Below, piece after piece: positions 41,966 to 51,754 of a stretch of 64,000 nucleotides of DNA. The DNA comes from GCA-2683825 sp965662355 (GTDB lineage: Bacteria; Planctomycetota; UBA1135; GCA-002686595). The stretch lies in NCBI GenBank assembly GCA_965662355.1, contig CBFIHP010000015.1, forward strand, positions 1 to 64,000. The letters run 5' to 3'. Numbering within the stretch: the stretch's first letter is position 1; each line of letters begins with the position of its first letter. The notes under the pieces are model-generated. The model saw only the letters and a program-made list of their open reading frames with translations. It ran no database searches and was not told the DNA's origin. Made by a program: the position numbers and the translations under genes.

Positions 41966-44553
41966 TCTTCTTCGCACTGTGCCCGGCGCACGAAGGCCAG
42001 TCGGAACTCGAGATTGCATTCGGGCTATACGAGGAGCTCGGGCCCTTGGCCCTCGAAGGAGAACTGGATCCCGAGCTGGGTCTCGAGTTGTGGGAGGCGA
42101 CCGAGCGTTTGATCCGCTCTCGTCCGGCAGACATCGTTCTGATCGAAGCCTACAGATTGGCTTTGCTTGCCGCCGAGGCAGCTGAAGCTGCCCCTACAAA
42201 GCTCATCTCGGCTCTGCTCCGCTACGCTGACCTGTTGCGTGCGCAGGGAAACCGTGCAGGCGTGATTCAGGTACTCGAGCCCCGTTTGCACGATCTCTGG
42301 CAGCACTCCAGCGAAGGGTCCTTGTTCACCCTCGATCTGATGCTGATCCAGGTATTGCGGGAGACTCAACGCTGGGAGGAAGCGTTCGCACGCCTCGACG
42401 CCCTGTTGCCGCGCATCGCCTCTACTGGAAATCCCGATCTGTACGAAAGCTTCGTCTACGGTGAGCGTGCGAGCCTCTACCTGCTCTACGGTCTTGTCGA
42501 CTTGGCGACGTTATGGCACGAACGCCAACGGGAAGTCCTGGGACCGTGGCAAAGCGCGATCAGACATGCGGACTTCATCGAAGCCAATCTGTTGCTGGCA
42601 CGGGAAGAATACGAAAGGCTCGATCAGCGTGTTTCGGAGATGCTCGAGGACGAGCGCAACTATCCGCGCACTTCGGTTGAGCGTGGAAGGCTTCTCGTGC
42701 GCGCAGGGTTGGCCCGCATGGCTCTGGCTCGCGGCGACCGTTCGTTCCTCGCCGCCGCCGAGGAAGCGCTGTCGCAAGCTCTCGAGATCCGCCTCGAACC
42801 CTTCGAGTATCGACGCGCACACCTGGGGCTCGGGGAGGGTGCGGTACTTGCGGGAGATGCCGCGCGAGCCCAGGGGCACATCGAACGTGCTTTGTCCGAG
42901 GAGGTGAGTCCCCCGCCGCCGCTCATCCACGCCATCGGCTGGACACTGCGAGCGAGCCTTGCCCGGGGTGCCGACGAGTCTCTGGATGCTCGCAATTCTC
43001 TGGAATCCGCGCTGACCGGACTCGAGGAAGCGTACCTGGGGTTCCTGGAATCGTGGCGGCGCTTGCCACTGCGCCCCGGTGGGTTCGGCTTTTTCCAATA
43101 CGTTGACAATCGTCGGATCCTCAGTGAATTGATGGTTCTGACCGAGGCCTTGCAACCGGGCGAGCCGGGGCGCCGAGCCGCCTTTCAGTACCTGTTGAGC
43201 GCCCAGGATCTCAATTCGCTCGTGCGATCGATTCGCAAGTCGCCTGAGGCGTCGACGATCGATGAGATCCGCGCCGAGCTTTGTCCTTCAGGACAAGGCT
43301 TCCTGGTCTACCTTCCATCGACCGAACGCAGCCATCTGTTTCTGCTCGACGGAGAGCATCTCGATCACTTCCTTCTCGCTTCGGACCACGTTCTCAAGAA
43401 ACCCCAGGAGCGCTTGATCCAACGCTATTTGAGGCCACCTCCGCGCGACGGCGAAGCCCGCGAGCTGTTTCGCAGGGGGCGCAGGGATTGCTTCGAAGAA
43501 AACGCGCGCCTCTTGTTGCCCGACGAAGCGCGCGCTCGCATCCGGAACTGGACGCATCTCACGGTTATCGGCTACGACCTGACACCCCTGTTGCCGTTCG
43601 AGGACCTGCCGCTGGAAGACGGTGTGCGGCTAGGAGACCGATGCGCCGTCGGCTATCTCAACGCCCTGTCCACCGGACTCGTCCTGGCCCGTCGTCGCGC
43701 GGAGGCTCCTTCCCGCGCCGCGGACGACACGGCAGCGGAGATCTGGATGCTGTCGAACCCCAGACCACACGAGACGTACAGCGCGCGTTTCAGCCTGCAG
43801 GATCTGCCGCTGGACGCAGTTGCGGCACGCGAAATGACCGCCGCGTATGCAGGGCGCAAGACGCGCTTTCTGCATGGCCCAGAGGTGCGTCCCGAGGCCT
43901 TGCTCTCAGCGCCCCTGGGCAGGGCCAAGGTGTTGCAGATCGTCGCCCACGGGGCCGCGGATCTCGAACAGGAACGGCCGGCGATGCTTCTCCTGAGCGG
44001 ACCGACGGCCGAAGACAGCCTCCTGCGTTGCGCCGACGTCGATCGCATCCAATCGCCGGAGCTCGTTGCCCTGACCGCCTGCAGCACGGCCAGGGGCCCA
44101 AGTCGGGAAGGCGATGGGGGCGCGGCCGATTTCGAGGGCGCGTTCCTCGCTGCCGGAGCCAGCTGCGTCGTGCTGTCGCCCTACCCTGTCGAGTTTCACT
44201 CGAGCAGGCGCCTCATGCGGATTTTTCATCGCGAGCTCGCGCGCGGAGCCGCCCCCTCGGAGGCGCTGCAGCGCGCCCGGAGCGAGCTGCGCGACGACCC
44301 GCGCTTTGCGGAGATGCACCTGACCTCGCTCATCCGTGCATGCGGGCTGGCTCACGTTGCGATTTTTGAGTCCCCTCCACCGGCGGCGTTCGATCTACGT
44401 TGGCTTCTGGCGCTGCCCGTCGTCGGCGTCGGGTGGCTCTTCATGCGTCGGCGCCGATGGCCTTCTCGACGATCGAAGCAGAGCGATCTCGGCACGCAAC
44501 GTCCGCTGCCGGCCGAGGACTCCCGATCAGAGCGGTCTGAAGGCGACGCGTAG
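41890..44553 (+). CDS. Exported TPR-like/CHAT cysteine protease (operon A)
   Basis: 887 residues from a GTG at 41890, the base position homologous to the ATG of the operon B gene. The N-terminus has a basic stretch (WARRKSTGSLR) and a hydrophobic leader (LGLGLALIFFALCPAHEG). Helical TPR-like repeats fill about residues 40-450. The CHAT domain (about 475-835) has the His 687 block VLQIVAHGAADLEQE and the Cys 732 block LVALTACSTARG, the caspase-like dyad. A C-terminal membrane helix (about 838-852, WLLALPVVGVGWLFM) and a basic tail follow. It would act on the outer side of the membrane, where it could cut the outer domain of the membrane protein or the secreted FG-GAP protein; both substrates are conjecture. 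Confidence 0.87.
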   Translation: MGRGLRHWARRKSTGSLRLGLGLALIFFALCPAHEGQSELEIAFGLYEELGPLALEGELDPELGLELWEATERLIRSRPADIVLIEAYRLALLAAEAAEAAPTKLISALLRYADLLRAQGNRAGVIQVLEPRLHDLWQHSSEGSLFTLDLMLIQVLRETQRWEEAFARLDALLPRIASTGNPDLYESFVYGERASLYLLYGLVDLATLWHERQREVLGPWQSAIRHADFIEANLLLAREEYERLDQRVSEMLEDERNYPRTSVERGRLLVRAGLARMALARGDRSFLAAAEEALSQALEIRLEPFEYRRAHLGLGEGAVLAGDAARAQGHIERALSEEVSPPPPLIHAIGWTLRASLARGADESLDARNSLESALTGLEEAYLGFLESWRRLPLRPGGFGFFQYVDNRRILSELMVLTEALQPGEPGRRAAFQYLLSAQDLNSLVRSIRKSPEASTIDEIRAELCPSGQGFLVYLPSTERSHLFLLDGEHLDHFLLASDHVLKKPQERLIQRYLRPPPRDGEARELFRRGRRDCFEENARLLLPDEARARIRNWTHLTVIGYDLTPLLPFEDLPLEDGVRLGDRCAVGYLNALSTGLVLARRRAEAPSRAADDTAAEIWMLSNPRPHETYSARFSLQDLPLDAVAAREMTAAYAGRKTRFLHGPEVRPEALLSAPLGRAKVLQIVAHGAADLEQERPAMLLLSGPTAEDSLLRCADVDRIQSPELVALTACSTARGPSREGDGGAADFEGAFLAAGASCVVLSPYPVEFHSSRRLMRIFHRELARGAAPSEALQRARSELRDDPRFAEMHLTSLIRACGLAHVAIFESPPPAAFDLRWLLALPVVGVGWLFMRRRRWPSRRSKQSDLGTQRPLPAEDSRSERSEGDA

Positions 44554-44588
44554 GCAGCAGAGCTAGAAGGTGCGGCTTACCAGATCTA

Positions 44589-44852
44589 GGGTCGCCGAGG
44601 GATCACGTCGTAGATCCTCGAAAGCTGCAAACGGCGCTGGAGCTTTGGGAAGCAACCCCTCGCGGACCTCCGAACAAAACCTCCTGAGCAACAGGGGGTA
44701 CGTATGTGTGTGTCCGCGGGGGGCTGGAGCGCGATGTGCGTGGAAGCACAAGCGCGGCGCGCCCACCGTACCTGACCCCTGGGATAACGGGGTAAAAACC
44801 CCCCGCCAACCTCGATTATCGTGGTCCGACCCGTTGGTTTCGGGGTGGATCT
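44589..44852 (+). repeat. Structured intergenic repeat, copy 1
   Basis: This 264-base element has a second copy at 50463-50640. The first 33 bases of both are identical (starting GGTCGCCGAGGGATCACGTC), and blocks AGGGGGTA...GTGTGTG, GCGGGGGGCTGG and CGACCCGTTGG(T/C)TTCGGGGTGGATCT recur in order. Copy 1 carries about 80 extra bases in the middle. A bulged 5' hairpin (CGAGGATC type) and a central hairpin ending GGGGG exist in both copies. It lies upstream of a secreted-hydrolase gene. The frames across it look non-coding. The strand given is only that of the downstream gene. The rest of the 494-base gap to 45047 holds no other feature I can name. Confidence 0.75.
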
Positions 44853-45047
44853 ATAAGACCCGTGGGGTCCATAATACTCGGCCGCCATGATCTGCTTTCT
44901 GGATCGTTTAGGCCTGCAGCATCCCTATCCCTCCGTACGACCCTACAATGGTGCTCGGAGTTCCCGAGTCGTTTCGGACGGGCGCAGGGCAGCGCTTGAT
45001 CGAACGTAAGCGCGGTGCGCCGTTCGGAACGGGGAATACACATCCGC

Positions 45048-46184
45048 ATGATTGGCTTCGATAAGCGAACCGCCTTCGCGGTCGGCCTCCTTCTGGGGAC
45101 GGGGCTGCTCTCGATGGGCATGCAAGAGAAGCGGCGCTCGTCCGGTCCGCCGGTGACGGTTCAGGCGACCGCCTACCGGCCGCAGACGGAGGCCTATGAC
45201 GACCCGTTCCAGCGCCGGCGCGTCCGAGACGTCGACGAGGCCGGCCCCGGTGCCGGGATCCGCATCAACGGCGACGACGACAACGGAAACTCGATCCCCG
45301 ATCGCGATGATCCCGCGGTCCCGGGGGAGAACGATCTGATCGAGGTCGAACTGCGGGTGACTCGGGTCGCGCCCGGGGTCGAGTTCGTTCTAGTGCGCAA
45401 CAATCCCTCGATCCGAGTCTGGGCGCAAGCGACCAAGGAAAGCGCCATCTTGGACGCCAACGATGAGGCGGTGCTGGCCTTCCCCGGCGCGAAGCGCAGG
45501 GTGTGGGTCGAAAGTCAAGCGGGGGGATCCGCTCTGCTTACCTTCGAGGCCCGCAGCACGGGGAGGGTGCTGGCCGAGGACGTCCTCCGTTTCTACTCGT
45601 TCACGAGCATCGTGATCGGCCTCGACGGGGAGTTTCAGACGCCGACCGATCCACCCGGTCCCGTCAACGAGGGCATCCCCGAGATGGCGATCCAACTCCA
45701 TTCGACGGGCTACGACGTGCACATGTACGACGAGGACGCCGTCGCCGCGAACGGGTCGGGCGCGGTCTACAACGAGATCGTCGACGCGATTCAGAAGCGC
45801 GGAGTGACGTCGGTGGCCATGTACGGTTTCAGCCACGGCGGGGGCTCCGTCTACGACCTGGCGAGTCTCCTGGACGCAAACCGGGCTTCCATCGGCGCAT
45901 TCACAATCGTCTACACCGCCTACATCGACGGGCTCGAAAACGATTCGTCCGCCGACCTCGACTCGGAGGTCAGGCTGCCGCCGACCACGGCCTTCCACGT
46001 GAACTACTACCAGCGCAACTTCTTCTCGGGTGGGATCTGGGGCAACTCGGTCCCGGGGGCCGACATCGACGTCAACGTGACTCAACAGCCCTGGGGCGGG
46101 GGCATCCTGCACTTCACGATCACCCTGTCCCCAGAGGTCCAGGCGGGCCTGATGGACCCCCTGCGAGTTCTGGTTCTGCCCTGA
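45048..46184 (+). CDS. Exported alpha/beta-hydrolase-like protein
   Basis: 378 residues from the ATG at 45048. A leader (TAFAVGLLLGTGLLSMGMQ) is followed by an acidic stretch with calcium-loop-like residues (INGDDDNGNSIPDRDDP) and an Ig-like or beta-rich region (residues 95-190). The C-terminal half starts SIVIGLDGEFQTPTDPPGP and contains a nucleophile elbow SVAMYGFSHGGGSVYDLA (G-F-S-H-G) and a dimer-like DVHMYDEDAV stretch, suggesting an alpha/beta hydrolase. A catalytic His is possibly in ILHFTIT but is uncertain. It follows the structured repeat. The substrate is unknown; GFSHGG is the only strong motif. Confidence 0.65.
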   Translation: MIGFDKRTAFAVGLLLGTGLLSMGMQEKRRSSGPPVTVQATAYRPQTEAYDDPFQRRRVRDVDEAGPGAGIRINGDDDNGNSIPDRDDPAVPGENDLIEVELRVTRVAPGVEFVLVRNNPSIRVWAQATKESAILDANDEAVLAFPGAKRRVWVESQAGGSALLTFEARSTGRVLAEDVLRFYSFTSIVIGLDGEFQTPTDPPGPVNEGIPEMAIQLHSTGYDVHMYDEDAVAANGSGAVYNEIVDAIQKRGVTSVAMYGFSHGGGSVYDLASLLDANRASIGAFTIVYTAYIDGLENDSSADLDSEVRLPPTTAFHVNYYQRNFFSGGIWGNSVPGADIDVNVTQQPWGGGILHFTITLSPEVQAGLMDPLRVLVLP

Positions 46185-46202
46185 GGGGAAAGGCTTCTGC
46201 GA

Positions 46203-47414
46203 TTAGGTCGACCTCGCGGTCTTCGCTTTCGGCACGATGTCGGTTTGCAACTCGGGGAGCACGGCACGTACTTCGGTGGTCGGCAGTCCTAGCTCCTGGC
46301 GGATGATGTTGACCCCCTGGGCGATGGCGGTCGCCTTGAAGAAGGCGATATCGCGATTGCAACCCTGACGGCCGAAACCGCAATCGCTCGAGATGATCAG
46401 TTGCTCCGGTGCGATGTACTCGAGGGCGTGGCGGATGCGTTCGGCGATCTGCCCGGGGCTGTCGACCTGCAGGTGGCGGTGACTGACCACCCCGATGCAG
46501 ACCTTCTTGGGCAGATTGGCTTTGCCAGCGCCGAACAACTCGATCTCGCGGAAGCCGCGGTCGGTCATCTCGACGGTCCACACGTCTCCCTTGCACTCGT
46601 TCATGTACAGATCGAACGACTCCTCGTAGCTGTCGTTGTCGATAACCCGCTGCATGTTGGGATTGCCCCAGCAAGTGTGGATCCAGAGCTCGATGTCATC
46701 CAGGCCCTCCACCTCGCGGTTGAACGCCTTGAGCATGAACCGGACCTCGTCGCTGTCCTTGCCGTAGGTGTTGGCCCAGAAGTGAAGCGTCGGCTCCTCG
46801 ATCTGGATGCACCGACAGCCCGCATCCTTGAGCGCGTGGAGTTCCTTGTTCATGGCCACCGCCATGTCCCAGATCAGCTCCTGGTTCTCCTTGTAGTGAG
46901 GCGTATGGATATCCAGAAACAGGCCCATCACCTGCGAGCAGCAGGTACCGAAGCGCACCGGCTTGTCGGTCTTGGCCTGGGCCATGCGCCAGATCTTGTC
47001 GTAGTCGAGGGGGCGGTGCTCGATCTTGCCGACCACGCGCGGCCAGCGCCATCCGGTGTAGATCTCGTTGAGCAACGTCCCGGGCGGGTAGCGCAACCAG
47101 GGAGAGCGGGTCTCCTCCGACTGCAGGTGATCGCCGGCGAAACCGGCCCAGCGTTGCAGCGGGTAGTGGTGCCAGGAGCGGCCCGCCATATCGTTGTCAC
47201 AGTGCAGGTCGCCGTGAGTGAGGATGTCGAGACCGGCCCGATCTTCATCGCTGATGATGGTCGCGAGAGCATCCTGATACTTCTCGCGGAAGCTGGTGTC
47301 CATCATGCAGGTGTCCAGGGGGCGCCCCCACATGCTGTCGTCGAACCACTTGGGCCGTGGCCACGAACCGGTGACAGTACAGGGCAACTGGATGTCCTTG
47401 GTGACGGTGTACAT
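46203..47414 (-). CDS. Core MetE-type (cobalamin-independent methionine synthase) family methyltransferase
   Basis: 403 residues, covering only the catalytic barrel of MetE; plant and enterobacterial MetE have about 750. Zinc-site and substrate blocks are visible: CTVTGSWPRP at the start, GCRCIQIEEPTLHFWANTY, WIHTCWGNPNMQ (His and Cys ligands), VSHRHLQVDSPGQIAERI and LIISSDCGFGRQGCNRD (Cys ligand). Such short forms may use a methyl donor other than folate or belong to MetE-like methyltransferases with other thiol substrates. It starts well, with GAGG before the ATG. It is convergent with the hydrolase gene and lies 238 bases downstream of the enoyl-reductase-like gene. Confidence 0.85.
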   Translation of the reverse strand: MYTVTKDIQLPCTVTGSWPRPKWFDDSMWGRPLDTCMMDTSFREKYQDALATIISDEDRAGLDILTHGDLHCDNDMAGRSWHHYPLQRWAGFAGDHLQSEETRSPWLRYPPGTLLNEIYTGWRWPRVVGKIEHRPLDYDKIWRMAQAKTDKPVRFGTCCSQVMGLFLDIHTPHYKENQELIWDMAVAMNKELHALKDAGCRCIQIEEPTLHFWANTYGKDSDEVRFMLKAFNREVEGLDDIELWIHTCWGNPNMQRVIDNDSYEESFDLYMNECKGDVWTVEMTDRGFREIELFGAGKANLPKKVCIGVVSHRHLQVDSPGQIAERIRHALEYIAPEQLIISSDCGFGRQGCNRDIAFFKATAIAQGVNIIRQELGLPTTEVRAVLPELQTDIVPKAKTARST

Positions 47415-47652
47415 CGAGCCTCCTCACGGTGTGATCGGATCCGGAACGCGCTGACCGTACACCGAAAACCAGCTGCCGGTCAACGAGACAAGAGGGGGCC
47501 GGCGATCCTCTACGACGCCTCGTCCGGCGGTCCCGTCGATGTGAGAGGATGCCTTGTGAAACGACCCACGAACCAGGGATTCAGATGGGCAAGGGGCCCC
47601 AGGAAGCCCGCGTGGAGTGTCGACCTTCCCGGCGCTACAAGGTCATGCGGCA

Positions 47653-48867
47653 CTACGCCACCGAGATCGAGAACTCGCGTTCTTCGAGCCGGGGGACCAG
47701 CAACGGCCCGAACGCCGCCCCGGGGGTTACCACACCAAAGACATCGGGAAGCGATGCGCGGTCTTCGATCAGGCAAGAAGCACACGCGACGAGCATCCGT
47801 GCGGTCGCGGTATAGCCGGGGTCGAATCCGGCGGAGATCGTCGCGCAGGTCCCGGAAGCGGGGTCGAGTGCGCGCTGGCGGAAGTGGCCGCGCGCGCGAG
47901 CCGCGGGGCTCGGACCTGAACCCGGTGCCGGCAGGATCGTCCTGCGCAAGAGCCAGCGCGTGGGCGGGAACATCAGGCCGGCGAAGAGGCCGGAGGTCAG
48001 GGAGAGAATACCGAGGGCGCGGATCCAGCCGGAGACGCCGCGCCCGCACCACGTCGACTCGCGGTAGGCGAAGGCGGGCCCCCACGGGAGGCCGAGCAGA
48101 CTGTTCGTCCGCTGGATCACCGAGCCGTTGATGCCGCCCATGATGAAGGGGCCGGTCCAGCCGCCGGCCACTTGGCGAAGGCTCACAGGATCCGACCGCG
48201 GGACCCGCTGGGAGGGGTCGCGATCCGGACACAGAACAAGCGGGTCGCGCAAGCGCCTACGCAACTGCGCGTCGCGCCCGGCCTCGCGCATCATCGAGAC
48301 CATCGTTTCGATCGTGCCGCCGCTGAACGAGCCGTGGATCGGGCCGACGAGTCCTTCGACCGAGGCGGCGTAGGCGCCGGTCCGAGCGAAGACGGCATCC
48401 TGCAACAAGCGGCACAAGAGGTCGGAGGGCACCGAGTCGTAGCCGCACATCGAGACGATGCGTAACGAGGCTTCGCGCGCCGCGGCATCGTGTGCGTCGA
48501 TCATCGAGCGCACCCACGGGCCTTCGCCCGTGACGTCGCAGTAGTCGGTGCCGGAAGAGACGCACGCTGCAACGAGGGAGGACCCGTGCCGCCAAAAAGG
48601 TCCTACCGTCGACAGTACGACGCGGGTTGACGCGGCCAGCGCGGCCAGTGATTCGGGATCGGACGAGTCCGCGATGGCGAGCGGCAACTCGACCCCGAGT
48701 GCCGATGACACCGAAGCGAGTTTCGATTCAGACCGCCCCCCCAGTGCCCAGCGGACGCCACCGGAATCGCCGGGTCCGAAGCGGGCGAAGAGCTCCGCCG
48801 CCACCAGTCGCCCGGTGTAGCCGCTCGCCCCCCAGGCGACGATGTCGTATCGGCGGGTATGGGTCAT
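47653..48867 (-). CDS. Saccharopine-dehydrogenase-like trans-acting enoyl reductase family protein
   Basis: 404 residues from the ATG at 48867. A Rossmann start DIVAWGASGYTGRLVAAEL binds the nucleotide, followed by ALGGRSESKLASV and VVLSTVGPFWRHGSSLVAACVSSGTDYCDVTGE, diagnostic of the family that includes the mycobacterial trans-acting enoyl reductase (phthiocerol and glycolipid synthesis). The C-terminal half has a hydrophobic helix near residue 280 (ALGILSLTSGLFAGLMFPP), typical of these membrane-associated proteins. It probably reduces a lipid or polyketide intermediate, but no polyketide synthase is nearby. Confidence 0.85.
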   Translation of the reverse strand: MTHTRRYDIVAWGASGYTGRLVAAELFARFGPGDSGGVRWALGGRSESKLASVSSALGVELPLAIADSSDPESLAALAASTRVVLSTVGPFWRHGSSLVAACVSSGTDYCDVTGEGPWVRSMIDAHDAAAREASLRIVSMCGYDSVPSDLLCRLLQDAVFARTGAYAASVEGLVGPIHGSFSGGTIETMVSMMREAGRDAQLRRRLRDPLVLCPDRDPSQRVPRSDPVSLRQVAGGWTGPFIMGGINGSVIQRTNSLLGLPWGPAFAYRESTWCGRGVSGWIRALGILSLTSGLFAGLMFPPTRWLLRRTILPAPGSGPSPAARARGHFRQRALDPASGTCATISAGFDPGYTATARMLVACASCLIEDRASLPDVFGVVTPGAAFGPLLVPRLEEREFSISVA

Positions 48868-48908
48868 GGCCGTGAGAGGATACGAACAAGGCCTTGGCGC
48901 AGGAATCA

Positions 48909-48932
48909 CCGCCCCGAAGAGGTCCGGGGCGG
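48909..48932 (-). terminator. Hairpin downstream of gadB
   Basis: A perfect 8-base inverted repeat CCGCCCCG/CGGGGCGG with an 8-base loop lies 17 bases past the gadB stop and before the enoyl-reductase start. Read on the minus strand it is followed by TGATTCC, a weak T run, so termination is likely but possibly partial. Confidence 0.5.
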
Positions 48933-48948
48933 CGCACCATCTACCCGT

Positions 48949-50346
<1,398 letters not shown>

Positions 50347-50462
50347 CGACCTCTCCTGAGCGGCGTATCTATTCCAAGAACGAGCGGTTATTAAACGCAA
50401 ATCGTGTGCTCTGCGAAAGTTGCCGAGCAGCTTTACTGACCAATGGGATTCGAGAAGAAGGA

Positions 50463-50640
50463 GGTCGCCGAGGGATCACGTCGTAGATCCTCGAATGCTG
50501 CAAGCGGCGCTGGAAGCCTTGGGAGCAGCCCCTCGCGACCCCCCTACGCATAGGGGGTATGTGTGTGGTGCGCGGGGGGCTGGCCCCAAACCGACCCCAC
50601 TCGCCCGGGGTCGGACCCGTTGGCTTCGGGGTGGATCTGC
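50463..50640 (+). repeat. Structured intergenic repeat, copy 2
   Basis: 178-base copy of the element at 44589-44852, sharing its first 33 bases exactly. Three hairpins can be drawn: the bulged CGAGGATC/GATCCTCG stem, ACCCCC/GGGGGT around CTACGCATA-type loop sequence, and a perfect 8-base CCGACCCC/GGGGTCGG stem with loop ACTCGCCC. It lies between gadB (divergent) and a secreted-protein gene, 136 bases before that start. The flanking bases of the 429-base gap show nothing else. Confidence 0.75.
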
Positions 50641-50775
50641 GATGAATGAAGCCTCCGGCGCATCTGGCGGGTTTTCGAGACTCGGGTTAGGTTGGGTCTG
50701 GCCAGGAGCTTCAACGAACCAACTCTAAAATCCCCATCCCCCGCACCCCATCCCCCGCACGTTGAGAAGAGAGCC

Positions 50776-51714
50776 ATGCACGCTTTTCGTATCTTCCTCG
50801 CATCCACTGTCCTGGTCTTCAGCAGCGGCCTTCGGCCTGCGAATGCACAGTTCAGCATCATCGACGTCGACGTGACGTTCCCTGCGACGGTGACCGCTGG
50901 AGAGGATCTGGTCGTCACCGTTCCTGCCGGAGTCGGCCTACCGGCCCTCCTGTTCTTTGCGCCGACCGCCTCACTGAGCCTGACGACGGAAGTCTACGCG
51001 TCCGAGCTCGGAGCGCAGCTCGCTCTGTTCCAGTCCCACGGCGTTGCCGTCATCCAGCCCGACTTCACGGCGACCTGGACGGGACCGCCGGTACCCTTCC
51101 CTGTCGATTTCACGGTCTTCATCGCGGGCTTCATTGCGCCCGACATCATCGCCTCGAACATCGCCGACATTACGCTCTTGCCCGACCCTTGCCCGGGCAC
51201 GCCGGGTCACTTCCAGGAGTCGAACGGGCTCGTGGTCGCCGAGATCGAGTCCGTTCCGGCGGTCAGCCAGTGGTTCGAGGAGAGCACCGAGACCGGATTC
51301 ACCGGCGAGTCCTACTACCACTGGACCGGCCCGAACTACTTCGGTCAGCCTGGAAACGCGATCCTCACGTATCCGATCGAGATCTACAACGCGGGCACGT
51401 ACACGATCCGGATCCACAACTTCCACGACCACCCCAAGGCCTCCCAGCAGAACGACTGCTGGATTCGGGTCGATGGTGGAACGTGGCACAAGTTCTTCTC
51501 GAACGCCGGACTCACCGGCGTCTGGAACTGGGTCGGCGGGATCGAAGAGGGCGGCAGTAGCGTTGCCGCCGAGTTCCTCCTGGGTGCCGGCACGCATACC
51601 ATCGAGATCTCGGCCCGCTCGTTCGGCTATCACATCGATCGCATGCACGTGTACCGGCCCGATCTCGAGCCGTTCCCGAACGCGCTCAGCCATCCGGAGA
51701 GTTGCCGGCCGTAG
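50776..51714 (+). CDS. Secreted protein with a C-terminal carbohydrate-binding-like domain
   Basis: 312 residues from the ATG at 50776, with GAGAAGAGAG ahead of it. The leader MHAFRIFLASTVLVFSS ends at ANAQ. The N-terminal third (VDVTFPATVTAGEDLVVTV) is an Ig-like fold. The C-terminal third, with YYHWTGPNYFGQPGNAILTY, TIRIHNFHDHPKASQQNDCW and AGTHTIEISARSFGYHIDRM, resembles the carbohydrate-binding domains found at the end of some glycoside hydrolases. There is no catalytic domain. It follows the second structured repeat. The role may be binding of polysaccharide at the cell surface. Confidence 0.7.
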   Translation: MHAFRIFLASTVLVFSSGLRPANAQFSIIDVDVTFPATVTAGEDLVVTVPAGVGLPALLFFAPTASLSLTTEVYASELGAQLALFQSHGVAVIQPDFTATWTGPPVPFPVDFTVFIAGFIAPDIIASNIADITLLPDPCPGTPGHFQESNGLVVAEIESVPAVSQWFEESTETGFTGESYYHWTGPNYFGQPGNAILTYPIEIYNAGTYTIRIHNFHDHPKASQQNDCWIRVDGGTWHKFFSNAGLTGVWNWVGGIEEGGSSVAAEFLLGAGTHTIEISARSFGYHIDRMHVYRPDLEPFPNALSHPESCRP

Positions 51715-51754
51715 TTACCGAACCAGGTTTGTCGCCACACACTCGGACTGCTCC

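Noticed and set aside
44586..44888. Minus-strand frames sharing RIYDVIPRRP in both copies of the intergenic repeat
   Set aside because: The shared peptide comes from the identical DNA core. The frames diverge elsewhere, have no ribosome-binding site and stop at unrelated places, so the conservation is at nucleotide level.
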